From: Enterobacter sp. C2
GTDB lineage: Bacteria; Pseudomonadota; Gammaproteobacteria; Enterobacterales; Enterobacteriaceae
Length of the DNA stretch: 64,000 nt
Direction: 5' to 3'
NCBI RefSeq assembly: GCF_019880405.1
Contig: NZ_CP082269.1
Coordinates: 1,612,001 to 1,676,000 of the forward strand
Shown here: piece by piece, positions 46,279-62,724 of the stretch
Layout of the letters: the number at the start of each line of letters is the position of its first letter
Numbering within the stretch: position 1 is the stretch's first letter
The notes under the pieces: generated by a model
Databases searched by the model: none
What the model saw: only the letters and a program-made list of their open reading frames with translations
What the model was told of the DNA's origin: nothing
Translations under genes and position numbers: made by a program

Positions 46279-46402
46279 AGTGGCTCCTCACCCAATGTTG
46301 AATTATTGAACAATCATTATAAAAATAATAGCCCCCAAAGGCCAGCAGGGAATAGTTAAAAATAATTATGTTATATCATAATGACTTTTAACCTTTTATC
46401 TA
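46279..46402. other. Short comR-ldtC gap where bhsA is missing
   Basis: Only 124 bp separate the comR start from the ldtC stop. It is AT-rich with ATTATT/AATAAT repeats that may be the comR promoter. There is no room for the 85-residue bhsA gene found here in E. coli. Confidence 0.8.
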
Positions 46403-47368
46403 TTACATGGCCTGCATTGACGCGGCGTCATGCTGCGTCACGTCGACTGGCATTCCCGAGCGCACGGCCATCACTTTCTCCATCAGCGCAGCGTCAGTCT
46501 CGGCAGCGGATCTAAAGCTCTCCACGCTGGCATTCAGCACCAGCGGCTGCGTTTTTGGATCGTCGTGAATAGATTTTGACAGCGGCTGATGCACTTCAAC
46601 CAGTCGCGTGCCGTCCGGCTCCACCGAGGCCTTTACCGGCGCGTTGATGATATTGACCTTTGTTCCCGGGGTGATCTGCCGGAACAGCGTCGCAATGTCG
46701 TTATCGCGCAGGCGAATACAGCCCGAGCTAACGCGCATCCCGATACCAAAGTCGGCATTCGTGCCGTGGATCAGGTAGACGCCGCCGTAGGCTGCCAGGC
46801 GGATCGCGTGGTGGCCCATCGGATTATTGGGCCCCGCGGGCACGACTGCCGGAAGCTCCACGCCCTGCGCCTTATAGCGCGCACGAATGTTGGCCGTCGG
46901 CGTCCATGTCGGGTTGGCCCGTTTATCCGATACGCGCGTGACCATCGTTGGCGTTAAGGTATCACCTCCCAGCTGACCAATGCCGATGGGGTAGATGGTC
47001 ACTTCGTTCTTGCCAGGCGGGAACCAGTAGAGACGCAGCTCGGACAGGTTAATAACGATTCCCTGGCGCGGCACGTTCGGAAGCAGAGTCTGGAGCGGGA
47101 TGGTCAACACGCTGCCAGCGCGAGGCACGTAGGGATCAACGCCGGGGTTAGCCTGTAACAGTGCCAGAAAGCCGACGTTGTATTTTTTGGCAATCGCTTC
47201 CAGCGAGCCGCCGTCGTTTTCGACGAGATGAAAACGGTTCTCGCCTACCAGGCGGCTGCCGTTAGCCGGAAGCGGCCAGGTATTAGCCTAGGCGGGAAGA
47301 GAGAGGAGGGCCGCTGCCGCAAGAGCCAGCAGCGTTATCCAGCGAGCAATGCGCATCTGTTTCATCAT
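46403..47368 (-). pseudogene. ldtC: L,D-transpeptidase LdtC (YcfS) with amber codon at the signal-peptide junction
   Basis: Read from ATG 47368 the product is a signal peptide (MMKQMRIARWITLLALAAAA, then LLSLPA), a TAG codon (47290-47288, codon 27), then A-N-T-W-P-L-P and the whole LdtC protein: a LysM domain (E-N-D-G-G-S-L-E-A-I-A-K-K-Y-N-V-G), the YkuD domain with H-G-T-N and the catalytic Cys in S-S-G-C-I-R-L, and the C-terminal tail. E. coli has Lys (AAG) at the amber position, so one A-to-T change explains it. LdtC attaches Braun lipoprotein to peptidoglycan. The rest shows no decay, so the change is recent, a sequencing error, or suppressed. A restart downstream would lack the export signal. 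Confidence 0.88.
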
Positions 47369-47486
47369 TAGACCACCGTGCTTCAGGTTGTAGTTATGCA
47401 ACTAATTGTTATGCAATGGCAAACATGAAGTATGGACGCAAGGTGTGTCGAAATGTTTCTCAGATGTGCAAGGATTTGTAAAGAGT

Positions 47487-47510
47487 GGCGCACGCCTTAT
47501 CGCGTGCGCC
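47487..47510 (-). terminator. Hairpin after mfd
   Basis: The 9-bp perfect stem GGCGCACGC/GCGTGCGCC (47487-47495, 47502-47510) lies seven bases past the mfd stop. On the minus strand only a weak T-rich stretch follows, so termination may be partial. Confidence 0.6.
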
Positions 47511-47516
47511 TTGGGA

Positions 47517-50963
<3,447 letters not shown>

Positions 50964-51072
50964 AGCGAATATCGGGATCTCTTGGGTTTATGCCCCCTGA
51001 TATGGGGACATATCACTGATACACAATGCAGTTTATTATCTTTGATCCCTCAATATTAGCAAAGTTAGACCG

Positions 51073-52146
51073 CTAGCGCGTGGTGGGAGCCAGACGCAGT
51101 TTCTCCGGCGGTGAAAAAAAGAGGTCGCCAAACAGGCGCACGGAGAGACGGCGGATACCCAGCCCAACCAGGGTGCACACCAGCAGGCTCAGCAGAGGGT
51201 AAATCAGCAGCAGGCCCAGCTCCAGCGTCGGCGAGAGCACGCCCTGGCGAAACAGCGGCAGCAGGGCGAGGCTGCTGCCTTCGATCAGGATGCGGTGGGT
51301 GGTGTAAATGGCAATGGTGTTGGAGCCAATCACATTCAGGAGCCGATCCTCACCGGGGGTAAAGCGCTGCTCCAGCCGCCAGAACAGGGACATGATCAGC
51401 CAGGCTGACAGCAGAGAGAGCAGTACCGGCACGTTGCAAAACCAGAGCGCTACCGCCACCAGCAGGGCAGGCACCAGAGGTAAAATTTGGCGGCGCAGAG
51501 GAATGCTCTGCAGCCAGGTCATAATGGTCACGCCGTACCAGGCCCCCAGGGCATAGTAGATGATGTTGCGCACCACGCTGTTCATTCCCCACCACGGCAG
51601 CGGCAGGAAGTTAATGGCCACCGACGCTACCAGCATCAGCGCCAGCGCGGGGCGTTTCCAGCGGCTCAGGAATTTGCAAACCACGAAGTAGATCAGCAGG
51701 GCGTAGAGGTACCACAGGCTGGTGCTGGCGGTCAGCATTCCGTGGAGAAACTCACTCAGCGAGTCGGCGTAGGCCGCATTGGCCGACTGGCTAAGATCGC
51801 GCTCGGGAGCCAGCCAGCGGTTGAGAAAGCCGATCCCCTGCCACTGTAAAACGCCCCACAGGGCCAGCACGTAGAAGATTGACCACAGCCGCTTATCAAT
51901 ACAGTTTTTCCATTCGGCCTCGGTGATATAGCGCCGAATCAGGTAGCCGGAGATGAAGAAAAAGACCGGCATGCGGAACGGGGCGAGGTAGAGATTCATA
52001 TACAGCCAGCATTTGGCGAGCAGGCCGGAGAGGGGATGCTGCAGCCCCTCAAGATGCGGGTAGAAGGTGATCACCGAGTGGTAGATCACCACCAGACTGA
52101 TGCATAACCCTTTGATCTGGTTAATCCACAATGCTTTTTGCTTCAT
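51073..52146 (-). CDS. ycfT: Acyltransferase-3 family membrane protein YcfT
   Basis: The protein has 357 residues with about ten membrane segments and the acyltransferase-3 features: an early W-I-N-Q-I-K-G-L-C-I-S, the conserved His in V-I-Y-H-S-V-I-T, and F-R-M-P-V-F-F-F-I-S-G in the third segment. The family O-acylates surface sugars; the acceptor of YcfT is not known. It is divergent from lolC. Confidence 0.9.
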   Translation of the reverse strand: MKQKALWINQIKGLCISLVVIYHSVITFYPHLEGLQHPLSGLLAKCWLYMNLYLAPFRMPVFFFISGYLIRRYITEAEWKNCIDKRLWSIFYVLALWGVLQWQGIGFLNRWLAPERDLSQSANAAYADSLSEFLHGMLTASTSLWYLYALLIYFVVCKFLSRWKRPALALMLVASVAINFLPLPWWGMNSVVRNIIYYALGAWYGVTIMTWLQSIPLRRQILPLVPALLVAVALWFCNVPVLLSLLSAWLIMSLFWRLEQRFTPGEDRLLNVIGSNTIAIYTTHRILIEGSSLALLPLFRQGVLSPTLELGLLLIYPLLSLLVCTLVGLGIRRLSVRLFGDLFFSPPEKLRLAPTTR

Positions 52147-54317
<2,171 letters not shown>

Positions 54318-54318
<1 letters not shown>

Positions 54319-55562
54319 TGGCTTCACCTCTGTCGTTACTCATTGCCCTGCGTTTTAGCCGTGGTCGTCGGCGTGGCGGCATGGTGTCGCTGATCTCGGT
54401 GATCTCTACCATCGGCATTGCGCTAGGGGTAGCGGTGCTGATCGTCGGCCTGAGCGCCATGAACGGCTTTGAACGTGAGCTGAATAACCGCATTCTCGCG
54501 GTGGTGCCCCACGGCGAGATCGAGCCGGTCAACCAGCCGTGGAGTAACTGGCGCGAGGCGCTGGGCAAGGTTGAGAAGGTGGCGGGCATCGAAGCCGCTG
54601 CGCCCTATATCAACTTTACCGGCCTGGTAGAGAGCGGCGTAAACCTGCGCGCTATCCAGGTGAAAGGGGTCGATCCGCAGCAGGAGGCGCGTCTGAGCGC
54701 GCTGCCGCGCTATGTGCAGAATAATGCCTGGGCCAACTTCAAGGCGGGCGAGCAGCAGGTGATCCTCGGCAAAGGCGTCGCCGAGGCGCTGAAGGTCAAG
54801 CAGGGTGACTGGGTATCAATGCAGATCCCCAACGCCAGCGCTGACCACAAGCTGCTGCAACCGAAACGCATCAGGCTGCACGTCAGCGGTATTTTGCAGC
54901 TCAGCGGCCAGCTCGATCACAGTTTTGCCATGATCCCGATGCAGGATGCTCAGCAGTATCTGGAGATGAACGACGGCATAACCGGGATTGCCATCAAGGT
55001 GAAGGACGTCTTTAACGCCAATAAGCTGGTGCGCGACGCCGGCAGCGTGACCGATAGCTACGTCTACATCAAGAGCTGGATCGGCACTTACGGCTACATG
55101 TACCGCGATATCCAGATGATCCGCGCCATTATGTATCTGGCAATGGTGCTGGTCATCGGCGTGGCCTGCTTCAACATCGTCTCGACCCTGGTGATGGCAG
55201 TGAAGGACAAGAGCGGCGACATCGCCGTGCTGCGCACCCTCGGGGCGAAGGATGGACTTATCCGTGCGGTATTCGTCTGGTATGGTCTGCTGGCCGGGCT
55301 GTTAGGCAGCGTGGCGGGCGTGGTGATTGGCGTCGTGGTTGCTCTTCAGCTAACGCCGATTATCAACGGTCTTGAGACACTGATCGGCCATCAATTCCTG
55401 TCGGGGGATATCTACTTTATCGATTTCCTGCCGTCAGAGCTGCACGCCCTTGACGTTGTCTACGTGCTGGTCACCGCCCTGGTGCTGAGCCTGCTGGCGA
55501 GCTGGTATCCCGCCAGACGCGCCAGCAATATCGATCCGGCCCGGGTATTGAGCGGGCAGTAA
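54318..55562 (+). CDS. lolE: Lipoprotein-releasing ABC transporter permease LolE
   Basis: LolE is the second membrane subunit and the one that first binds the lipoprotein. The protein has 414 residues, homologous to LolC ([10 protein letters not shown] at the start, M-N-G-F-E-R-E-L-N), with the same one-plus-three membrane segments and a large periplasmic domain. It overlaps lolD by one base. Confidence 0.97.
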
Positions 55563-55574
55563 CAAGGAGTGGCG

Positions 55575-56486
55575 ATGCATTACGGGCTGGACATTGGCGG
55601 CAGTAAAATTGCGCTGGGCGTTTTCGACAGTGACAGAACGTTACAGTGGGAGCGGCGCATCGCCACACCCCATGAGAGCTACAGCGCCTTTTTAGCCGCC
55701 ATCGCCAGCCTGGTGCACGAGGCCGATGCCCGCACGGGTGAACGTGGCTCGGTGGGCATCGGCATTCCTGGTATGCCCGTTACCGCTGACGGCACGCTCT
55801 ACGCGGCGAACCTTCCCGCCGCCAGCGGCAGGGCGCTGCGGGCCGATCTCTGCGCGCTGTTAGGCCGCGACGTGCGTCTCGACAACGACGCCAACTGCTT
55901 TGCCCTCTCGGAAGCCTGGGACGATGAGTTTGCCCGCTATCCGCTGGTGATGGGGCTGATCCTCGGCACCGGCGTGGGCGGCGGGCTGGTGATCAACGGC
56001 AAATCCATTCCCGGCCATAGCTATATTACCGGTGAGTTTGGCCACATTCGTCTTCCCGTCGATGCCCTTGAAATTCTTGGGCGCGATATTCCCCTGCTGC
56101 GCTGCGGCTGCGGCCAGCTGGGGTGCATTGAGAACTATCTTTCGGGTCACGGCTTTGCATGGCTCTACAATCACTTCTACGATCAATCTCTGAACGCACC
56201 TGAAATAATCGCTCTATGGGAACAAGGTGATGAAGGGGCACGTGCGCATGTGGTTCGCTACGTTGAGCTGCTGGCCGCCTGCCTGGGGACGATATTGACC
56301 ATCGTAGATCCGGATCTGCTGGTCATCGGCGGCGGGTTATCAAACTTTGCCGCGTTGACCACGCTGTTGTCCGACCGTTTGCCGCTGCGTCTGCTGCCGG
56401 TTGCTCGCGTGCCGCGCATTGAGCGCGCCCGACACGGCGACGCGGGCGGCATGCGTGGCGCAGCCTTCCTCCATCTCACCGATTAA
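55575..56486 (+). CDS. nagK: N-acetyl-D-glucosamine kinase
   Basis: NagK phosphorylates GlcNAc released by NagZ in wall recycling. The start is ATG 55575 with AAGGAGT before it; an in-frame GTG two codons earlier is less likely. The protein has 303 residues of the ROK family: D-I-G-G-S-K phosphate loop, D-N-D-A-N-C-F with the catalytic Asp, and the zinc site G-E-F-G-H with [10 protein letters not shown]. It follows lolE by 12 bp and is probably co-transcribed. Confidence 0.96.
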   Translation: MHYGLDIGGSKIALGVFDSDRTLQWERRIATPHESYSAFLAAIASLVHEADARTGERGSVGIGIPGMPVTADGTLYAANLPAASGRALRADLCALLGRDVRLDNDANCFALSEAWDDEFARYPLVMGLILGTGVGGGLVINGKSIPGHSYITGEFGHIRLPVDALEILGRDIPLLRCGCGQLGCIENYLSGHGFAWLYNHFYDQSLNAPEIIALWEQGDEGARAHVVRYVELLAACLGTILTIVDPDLLVIGGGLSNFAALTTLLSDRLPLRLLPVARVPRIERARHGDAGGMRGAAFLHLTD

Positions 56487-56501
56487 GCACAAGAGGTCGA
56501 T

Positions 56502-57323
56502 ATGCAGTCGCGTCGTTTTAGCCGACTAAGCCGTTTTCGCCGCAACAAACGTCGTTTGCGCGAGCGTCTACGCCAGCGCATCTTTTTCAGAGACAGAGTG
56601 GTACCCGACGTGATGGAAAAACCAAGAGTGGTCGTGTTGACCGGGGCGGGGATCTCCGCCGAATCGGGCATTCGTACCTTCCGCGCCGCCGACGGGCTGT
56701 GGGAGGAGCATCATGTAGAGGACGTCGCCACGCCGGAAGGGTTTGCCCGTAACCCGGAGCTGGTGCAGTCATTCTACAACGCACGCCGTCGCCAGCTGCA
56801 GCAGCCGGAGATTGCGCCCAACGCTGCGCATCTGGCGCTGGCTGAGCTGGAAGAGGCCCTTGGGGATCGCTTTCTGCTGATCACCCAGAACATCGACAAT
56901 CTGCACGAGCGCGCCGGTAACAACAACGTGCTGCATATGCATGGTGAACTGCTGAAGGTGCGCTGCGCCTCCAGCGGACAGGTACTTGAGTGGACGGGGG
57001 ATATCACGGCGGAAGATACGTGCCACTGCTGTCAGTTCCCGTCACCGCTGCGCCCGCACGTGGTCTGGTTTGGCGAGATGCCGCTGGGCATGGATGAGAT
57101 CTACAGCGCGCTGGCACTGGCGGATATCTTTATCGCCATCGGCACCTCCGGGCACGTCTATCCCGCCGCCGGTTTTGTGCATGAGGCGAAGCTGCAGGGG
57201 GCACACACCGTCGAGCTGAACCTTGAACCGAGTCAGGTTGGCAGCGAATTCGAAGAGAAGCACTATGGGCTGGCGAGCCAGGTGGTGCCGGAGTTTGTTG
57301 AGCGGCTGCTGAAGGGGCTATAA
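56502..57323 (+). CDS. cobB: NAD-dependent protein deacylase CobB (sirtuin)
   Basis: CobB removes acetyl and succinyl groups from lysines, for example of Acs. The protein has 273 residues from ATG 56502, the long isoform with a very basic N-terminal tail (residues 1-32, rich in Arg). The short isoform would begin at Met38. The sirtuin core has [18 protein letters not shown] with catalytic His in M-H-G-E-L-L, and a zinc module with C-H-C-C. The C-terminus is about six residues shorter than in E. coli. Confidence 0.96.
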   Translation: MQSRRFSRLSRFRRNKRRLRERLRQRIFFRDRVVPDVMEKPRVVVLTGAGISAESGIRTFRAADGLWEEHHVEDVATPEGFARNPELVQSFYNARRRQLQQPEIAPNAAHLALAELEEALGDRFLLITQNIDNLHERAGNNNVLHMHGELLKVRCASSGQVLEWTGDITAEDTCHCCQFPSPLRPHVVWFGEMPLGMDEIYSALALADIFIAIGTSGHVYPAAGFVHEAKLQGAHTVELNLEPSQVGSEFEEKHYGLASQVVPEFVERLLKGL

Positions 57324-57331
57324 CGGATCCT

Positions 57332-57355
57332 GTAGGCCCGGCAGGATCGCCGGGC
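57332..57355. repeat. REP-like palindrome after cobB
   Basis: GTAGGCCCGGC (57332-57342), a six-base loop and GCCGGGC (57349-57355) lie between the convergent cobB and potD. It shares its core with the palindromes at 7098 and 62685. Confidence 0.7.
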
Positions 57356-57375
57356 GTATATACAGGGAGAGCGGA

Positions 57376-58422
57376 TTAACGGCCCGCCTTCAGCTTCTGG
57401 TAGTAGCTCTCGTAGAGGGCGCTGGCCTGGCCGACGTCATTCTGCCACTCGCCTTTGCTAACGGTCTCGGCATCCGGATAGAGTGACTTGTCGTTGGCCA
57501 CCGCTGGGGTAAGCAGCTTGCGTGCCGCCAGGTTAGGCGTCGGGTAACCAATGGTCTCCGCGACCTGTTTCGCCACGTCCGGGCGCAGCAGGAAGTTGAT
57601 CAGCTTGAGTGCGCCGTCCACGTTTTTGGCGTTGGCCGGGATCGCCAGGCTGTCCATCCAGAAGATGCCACCCTCTTTAGGCCATACCACCGTCAGCGGC
57701 GTACCGCTCTGGCGCGCCACGTAGGCAGAACCATTCCAGACCATCCCCAGGTTAACTTCGCCTTCCATATAGGGGTTGGCTGGGTTATCGGAGTTGAAGG
57801 CCGCCACGTTTGGCATCAGCTTCTGCAGCTCGTGGTAGGCCGCCTCAATCTCTTTCGGATCGGTAGTATTACCCGAGTAGCCCAGCTTGCGCAGTGCCAT
57901 CTGGAACACTTCCCGGGCATCGTCGGTCAGCACCAGGCTGCTCTTATACTCCGGCTTCCATAGATCGGCCCAACTGGTGACGCTGTTCGGATCGATCGCT
58001 TCGCTATTCACCCCAATCGCCGTCGCGCCCCAAATGTAAGGAACCGAGTAGTCGTTGCTCGGATCGAACGGCTTGTTCAGCACCTCAGGATCGAGGTTGC
58101 TGAAGTTGGTCAGCTTGCTCCTGTCGATCTTCTGGATCATCCCCTCTTTGCGCATCTTGTCGACAAAGTAGGTAGAGGGCACAACCAGATCGTAAGCGCC
58201 GTCTTTATAGGTTTTGAGCTTGGCATACATGGTCTCGTTCGACTCATAGGTCGAATAGATCACCTTGATGCCGGTCTCTTTGGTGAACTGCTCCAGCAGG
58301 CCCGGCGGCACATACTCGGTCCAGTTATAGAAGTAGAGGGTCTTATTATCCTCGGCATGGGCGGCACTCACGCTGAGCGCTAAAGCCCCCGCAGCGAGCA
58401 GGTGGCGTGACCAGTTTTTCAT
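57376..58422 (-). CDS. potD: Spermidine/putrescine-binding protein PotD
   Basis: PotD is the periplasmic polyamine receptor of PotABCD, with preference for spermidine. The protein has 348 residues with a signal peptide cleaved after A-H-A near residue 23. Typical residues of the ligand site, such as W-T-E-Y-V-P and the V-W-N-G-S region, are present. It overlaps potC by 4 bases. A REP-like palindrome follows its 3' end. Confidence 0.97.
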   Translation of the reverse strand: MKNWSRHLLAAGALALSVSAAHAEDNKTLYFYNWTEYVPPGLLEQFTKETGIKVIYSTYESNETMYAKLKTYKDGAYDLVVPSTYFVDKMRKEGMIQKIDRSKLTNFSNLDPEVLNKPFDPSNDYSVPYIWGATAIGVNSEAIDPNSVTSWADLWKPEYKSSLVLTDDAREVFQMALRKLGYSGNTTDPKEIEAAYHELQKLMPNVAAFNSDNPANPYMEGEVNLGMVWNGSAYVARQSGTPLTVVWPKEGGIFWMDSLAIPANAKNVDGALKLINFLLRPDVAKQVAETIGYPTPNLAARKLLTPAVANDKSLYPDAETVSKGEWQNDVGQASALYESYYQKLKAGR

Positions 58423-59204
58423 TTTAACGTCCCCTGAGTTTTATCACGTGCAATTAACTGGCTGGCAATCACCAGAACCAGCGAGAGTCCTAACAGAATG
58501 GTCGCCAGCGCGTTCACCTCTGGTGAGACGCCGACTTTCACCATTGAGTAGATCTTCAACGGTAGAATTTCATACCCTGGCCCGGTCACAAACGACGAGA
58601 CCACCACGTCATCCATTGACAAGGTAAAGCTCAGTAGCCAGCCGGCGGCCACGGCGGGCATTGCCAGCGGCAGAATGATCTTGCGCAGGATAGTGATTTC
58701 GCTGGCACCCAGATCCTTCGCCGCCTCCAGCATCCGCACGTCAAAGCCTTTTAGCCGGGAATAGACTGTCACCACCACAAACGGCAGGCAGAAGGTGATG
58801 TGCGAGAAGAGCAGCGACCAGAAGCCCAGCTGGATGCCGAGCAGCATAAACAGCACCAGCAGCGAGATCGCCATGACGATATCCGGAGACATCATCACCA
58901 CAAACAGCATCCCGCTGACGAACGGCTTGCCGCGAAAGCGGTAGCGGTAGAGCGCCACCGCCGTCAGGGAGCCGATCAGCGTAGCAAAGGTTGCCGACAG
59001 CACCGCCATGGTCAGCGAGTGCTGGGCTGCCTGTAACAGGCTGTCGTTGTTCATCAGCAAGCTATACCAGCTAGTGGTAAATCCCTGCCAGTTGATGCCA
59101 AATCGCGCCTGGTTGAAGGAGTTAACGATCAGAATAACGATCGGAATATAGAGATAAGCATAAATGGCGGTCATAAAACCGCCGCGCAGCAGTCGACCCA
59201 TCAC
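58419..59204 (-). CDS. potC: Spermidine/putrescine ABC permease PotC
   Basis: PotC is one of the two permease subunits. The protein has 261 residues with six membrane segments and the EAA loop E-A-A-K-D-L-G-A-S that contacts PotA. It overlaps potB by 4 bases and potD by 4 bases. Confidence 0.97.
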   Translation of the reverse strand: MMGRLLRGGFMTAIYAYLYIPIVILIVNSFNQARFGINWQGFTTSWYSLLMNNDSLLQAAQHSLTMAVLSATFATLIGSLTAVALYRYRFRGKPFVSGMLFVVMMSPDIVMAISLLVLFMLLGIQLGFWSLLFSHITFCLPFVVVTVYSRLKGFDVRMLEAAKDLGASEITILRKIILPLAMPAVAAGWLLSFTLSMDDVVVSSFVTGPGYEILPLKIYSMVKVGVSPEVNALATILLGLSLVLVIASQLIARDKTQGTLK

Positions 59205-60041
59205 TCCAGCTCCACCTTTTTATTCAGCAGGCGCATCGCTCGCCAGTAGACCAGCAGCATCAGCCCCATTACCACCGTCAGGGTAATGCTGGTCGCCGCA
59301 CCGAATGGCCAGTCGCGAATGTTGAGGAACTGACTCTTAATCACATTGCCGATCAGCAGGTTTTTTGCCCCGCCCATCAGATCCGAGACATAGAACAGCC
59401 CCATCGCCGGGAGCATTACCAGCAGGCAGCCGGCGATGATGCCCGGCATGGTCAGCGGCACAATGATGCGCATAAAGGTTTGCAGTTTGCTTGCACCGAG
59501 ATCCCGCGCCGCCTCCAGCAGCGGCTTATCCAGCTTCTCAATGCTAGAGTAGAGCGGCATGACCATAAAGGGCAGCAGGATATAGACCAGGCCGATGATG
59601 ACCGCGCTGGGAGTGAACATAATGCGCAGCGGCGTATCGATGATCCCCAGCTCAAGCAGGAAGGCATTGAGATAGCCCTTGGTGCTGAGAAAAAGCTTCA
59701 GGCCATAGATGCGGATCAGTGAGTTGGTCCAGAACGGCACGATCAGCAGAAAGAGCAGCAGCGGGCGTACTTTCTGCGGCAGCTTCGCCAGGAACCAGGC
59801 GAACGGATAGCCCAGCGCCAGGCAGGCGAGCGTGGCGATCAGGGCCATATTGAGCGAGTGCAGCAGCACGTCAAAATAGAGTGGATCGAGCAGGCGCGTA
59901 TAGTTATCCAGCGTAAAGACCAGCTTAACGAAGGAGACGTCGTCGCGGGTCAAAAAGCTGGTGACGATAATCATCAGGTTGGGCAGAAAGACAAACAGCA
60001 CAAGCCAACCGACGACAGTGGCAATCACCACGTTCTGGAAT

Positions 60042-60058
<17 letters not shown>
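59201..60058 (-). CDS. potB: Spermidine/putrescine ABC permease PotB
   Basis: PotB is the second permease subunit. The protein has 285 residues with six membrane segments and the loop E-A-A-R-D-L-G-A-S. The chosen start gives about ten residues more than the annotated E. coli protein ([12 protein letters not shown] before I-A-T-V-V-G-W); it overlaps potA by 17 bases. Confidence 0.95.
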
Positions 60059-61160
<1,102 letters not shown>

Positions 61161-61437
61161 TTTTTGACTCTGTCCCGTGTAGACGCAGCGGATGGCTTAC
61201 CGATGCGGGGTTTGTGATTAACCACCTTGGGTTTTGGCACATGAATAAGGCCTGGCATTCTACGGCAAACCACTGAAATCGCCAAACCTTGTTCTTATTT
61301 CTTCTCCAGCCTGGTCATTTTCAGCCACTATTAAAGGTGTAATAAAATACAGGGTTTACACGCTAAAAGTGACCTGACGCAATACGCAACGTGTCGCGCG
61401 TCTTGATAATGTTGTGACAAAAAGTGAGGGTGGCCGC
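61161..61437. other. potA/pepT divergent promoter region
   Basis: These 277 bp carry the potABCD promoter (minus strand) and the pepT promoter. TTGAT-AATG-TTGTG (61403-61416) keeps one FNR half-site close to pepT. I see no gene. Confidence 0.45.
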
Positions 61438-62664
61438 ATGGAAAAATTACTTGAGCGTTTTTTGCACTATGTTTCGTTAGATACCCAGTCAAAACCGGGT
61501 GTCAGACAGGTTCCAAGCACAGAGGGACAGTGGAAGCTATTAGAGCTGCTTCGCGATCAGCTTAACGAGATGGGCCTTATCAACGTGACGCTGAGTGACA
61601 AAGGCACGGTGATGGCGACGCTGCCCGCAAACGTAGAGGGCGATATCCCCGCCATTGGATTTATCTCCCATGTTGATACCTCCCCGGACTTTACCGGCAA
61701 GAATGTTAATCCACAGATCGTTGAGAACTACCGCGGCGGCGATATCGCTCTGGGCGTAGGGGATGAGATCCTCTCGCCGGTGATGTTCCCGGTGCTGCAT
61801 CAGCTGCTGGGGCAGACGCTGATCACCACCGACGGCAAAACCCTGCTCGGTGCGGATGACAAAGCCGGCGTGGCGGAGATCATGACCGCGCTGGCGGTGC
61901 TGATTAAACAGAACGTACCTCACGGTGAGATCCGCGTGGCCTTTACGCCGGATGAAGAGGTAGGAAAAGGGGCGAAGCACTTTGACGTGCCAGCGTTTGG
62001 CGCGCAGTGGGCCTATACCGTGGACGGCGGCGGCGTGGGCGAGCTGGAGTTTGAGAACTTCAACGCGGCCTCGGTGACGATTAAAATTGTGGGTAACAAC
62101 GTGCACCCCGGCACGGCGAAAGGGGTCATGGTCAATGCCCTGACGCTGGCGACGCGTATTCACGCCCTGGTTCCTGCTGATGAGAGCCCGGAAACCACCG
62201 AGGGTTACGAAGGTTTTTATCATCTCGCCAGCATAAAGGGGGCGGTCGATCGCGCGGAGATGCACTACATCATTCGCGATTTCGATCGTAAGAACTTTGA
62301 AGCGCGCAAACGTAAGATCATGGAGATCGCCAAAAAGGTCGGCAAGGGGCTGCACCCGGACTGCTATATCGAACTGGTGATCGAGGATAGCTACTACAAC
62401 ATGCACGAGAAGGTCGCTGAGCATCCGCATATTATCGATATCGCCCAGCAGGCGATGCGCGACTGCGATATTGAGCCGCAGCTTAAGCCTATTCGCGGCG
62501 GCACCGATGGTGCGCAGCTCTCCTTTATGGGCCTGCCGTGCCCAAATATCTTTACCGGCGGCTATAACTACCACGGCAAACACGAGTTCGTCACCCTTGA
62601 AGGGATGGAGAAAGCGGTGCGCGTGATCGTACGGATTGCGGAGCTAACCGCGAAGCGGGGTTGA
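61438..62664 (+). CDS. pepT: Peptidase T (tripeptidase)
   Basis: PepT is a cytoplasmic zinc tripeptidase of family M20. The start is ATG 61438 with GAGGGT before it, giving 408 residues as in E. coli. The metal ligands are in [21 protein letters not shown] and the final H-G-K-H-E-F. In Salmonella it is induced without oxygen through FNR. It is convergent with roxA, with a REP-like palindrome between them. Confidence 0.97.
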   Translation: MEKLLERFLHYVSLDTQSKPGVRQVPSTEGQWKLLELLRDQLNEMGLINVTLSDKGTVMATLPANVEGDIPAIGFISHVDTSPDFTGKNVNPQIVENYRGGDIALGVGDEILSPVMFPVLHQLLGQTLITTDGKTLLGADDKAGVAEIMTALAVLIKQNVPHGEIRVAFTPDEEVGKGAKHFDVPAFGAQWAYTVDGGGVGELEFENFNAASVTIKIVGNNVHPGTAKGVMVNALTLATRIHALVPADESPETTEGYEGFYHLASIKGAVDRAEMHYIIRDFDRKNFEARKRKIMEIAKKVGKGLHPDCYIELVIEDSYYNMHEKVAEHPHIIDIAQQAMRDCDIEPQLKPIRGGTDGAQLSFMGLPCPNIFTGGYNYHGKHEFVTLEGMEKAVRVIVRIAELTAKRG

Positions 62665-62684
62665 GAGTAAGGCTGCGGTGGGTC

Positions 62685-62708
62685 GTAGGCCCGGCAGGCG
62701 CGCCGGGC
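62685..62708. repeat. REP-like palindrome between pepT and roxA
   Basis: GTAGGCCCGGC (62685-62695), a six-base loop and GCCGGGC (62702-62708), then GTTACG. It lies in a convergent 3'-3' gap like the other two copies. Confidence 0.7.
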
Positions 62709-62724
62709 GTTACGTTACGGCGAA

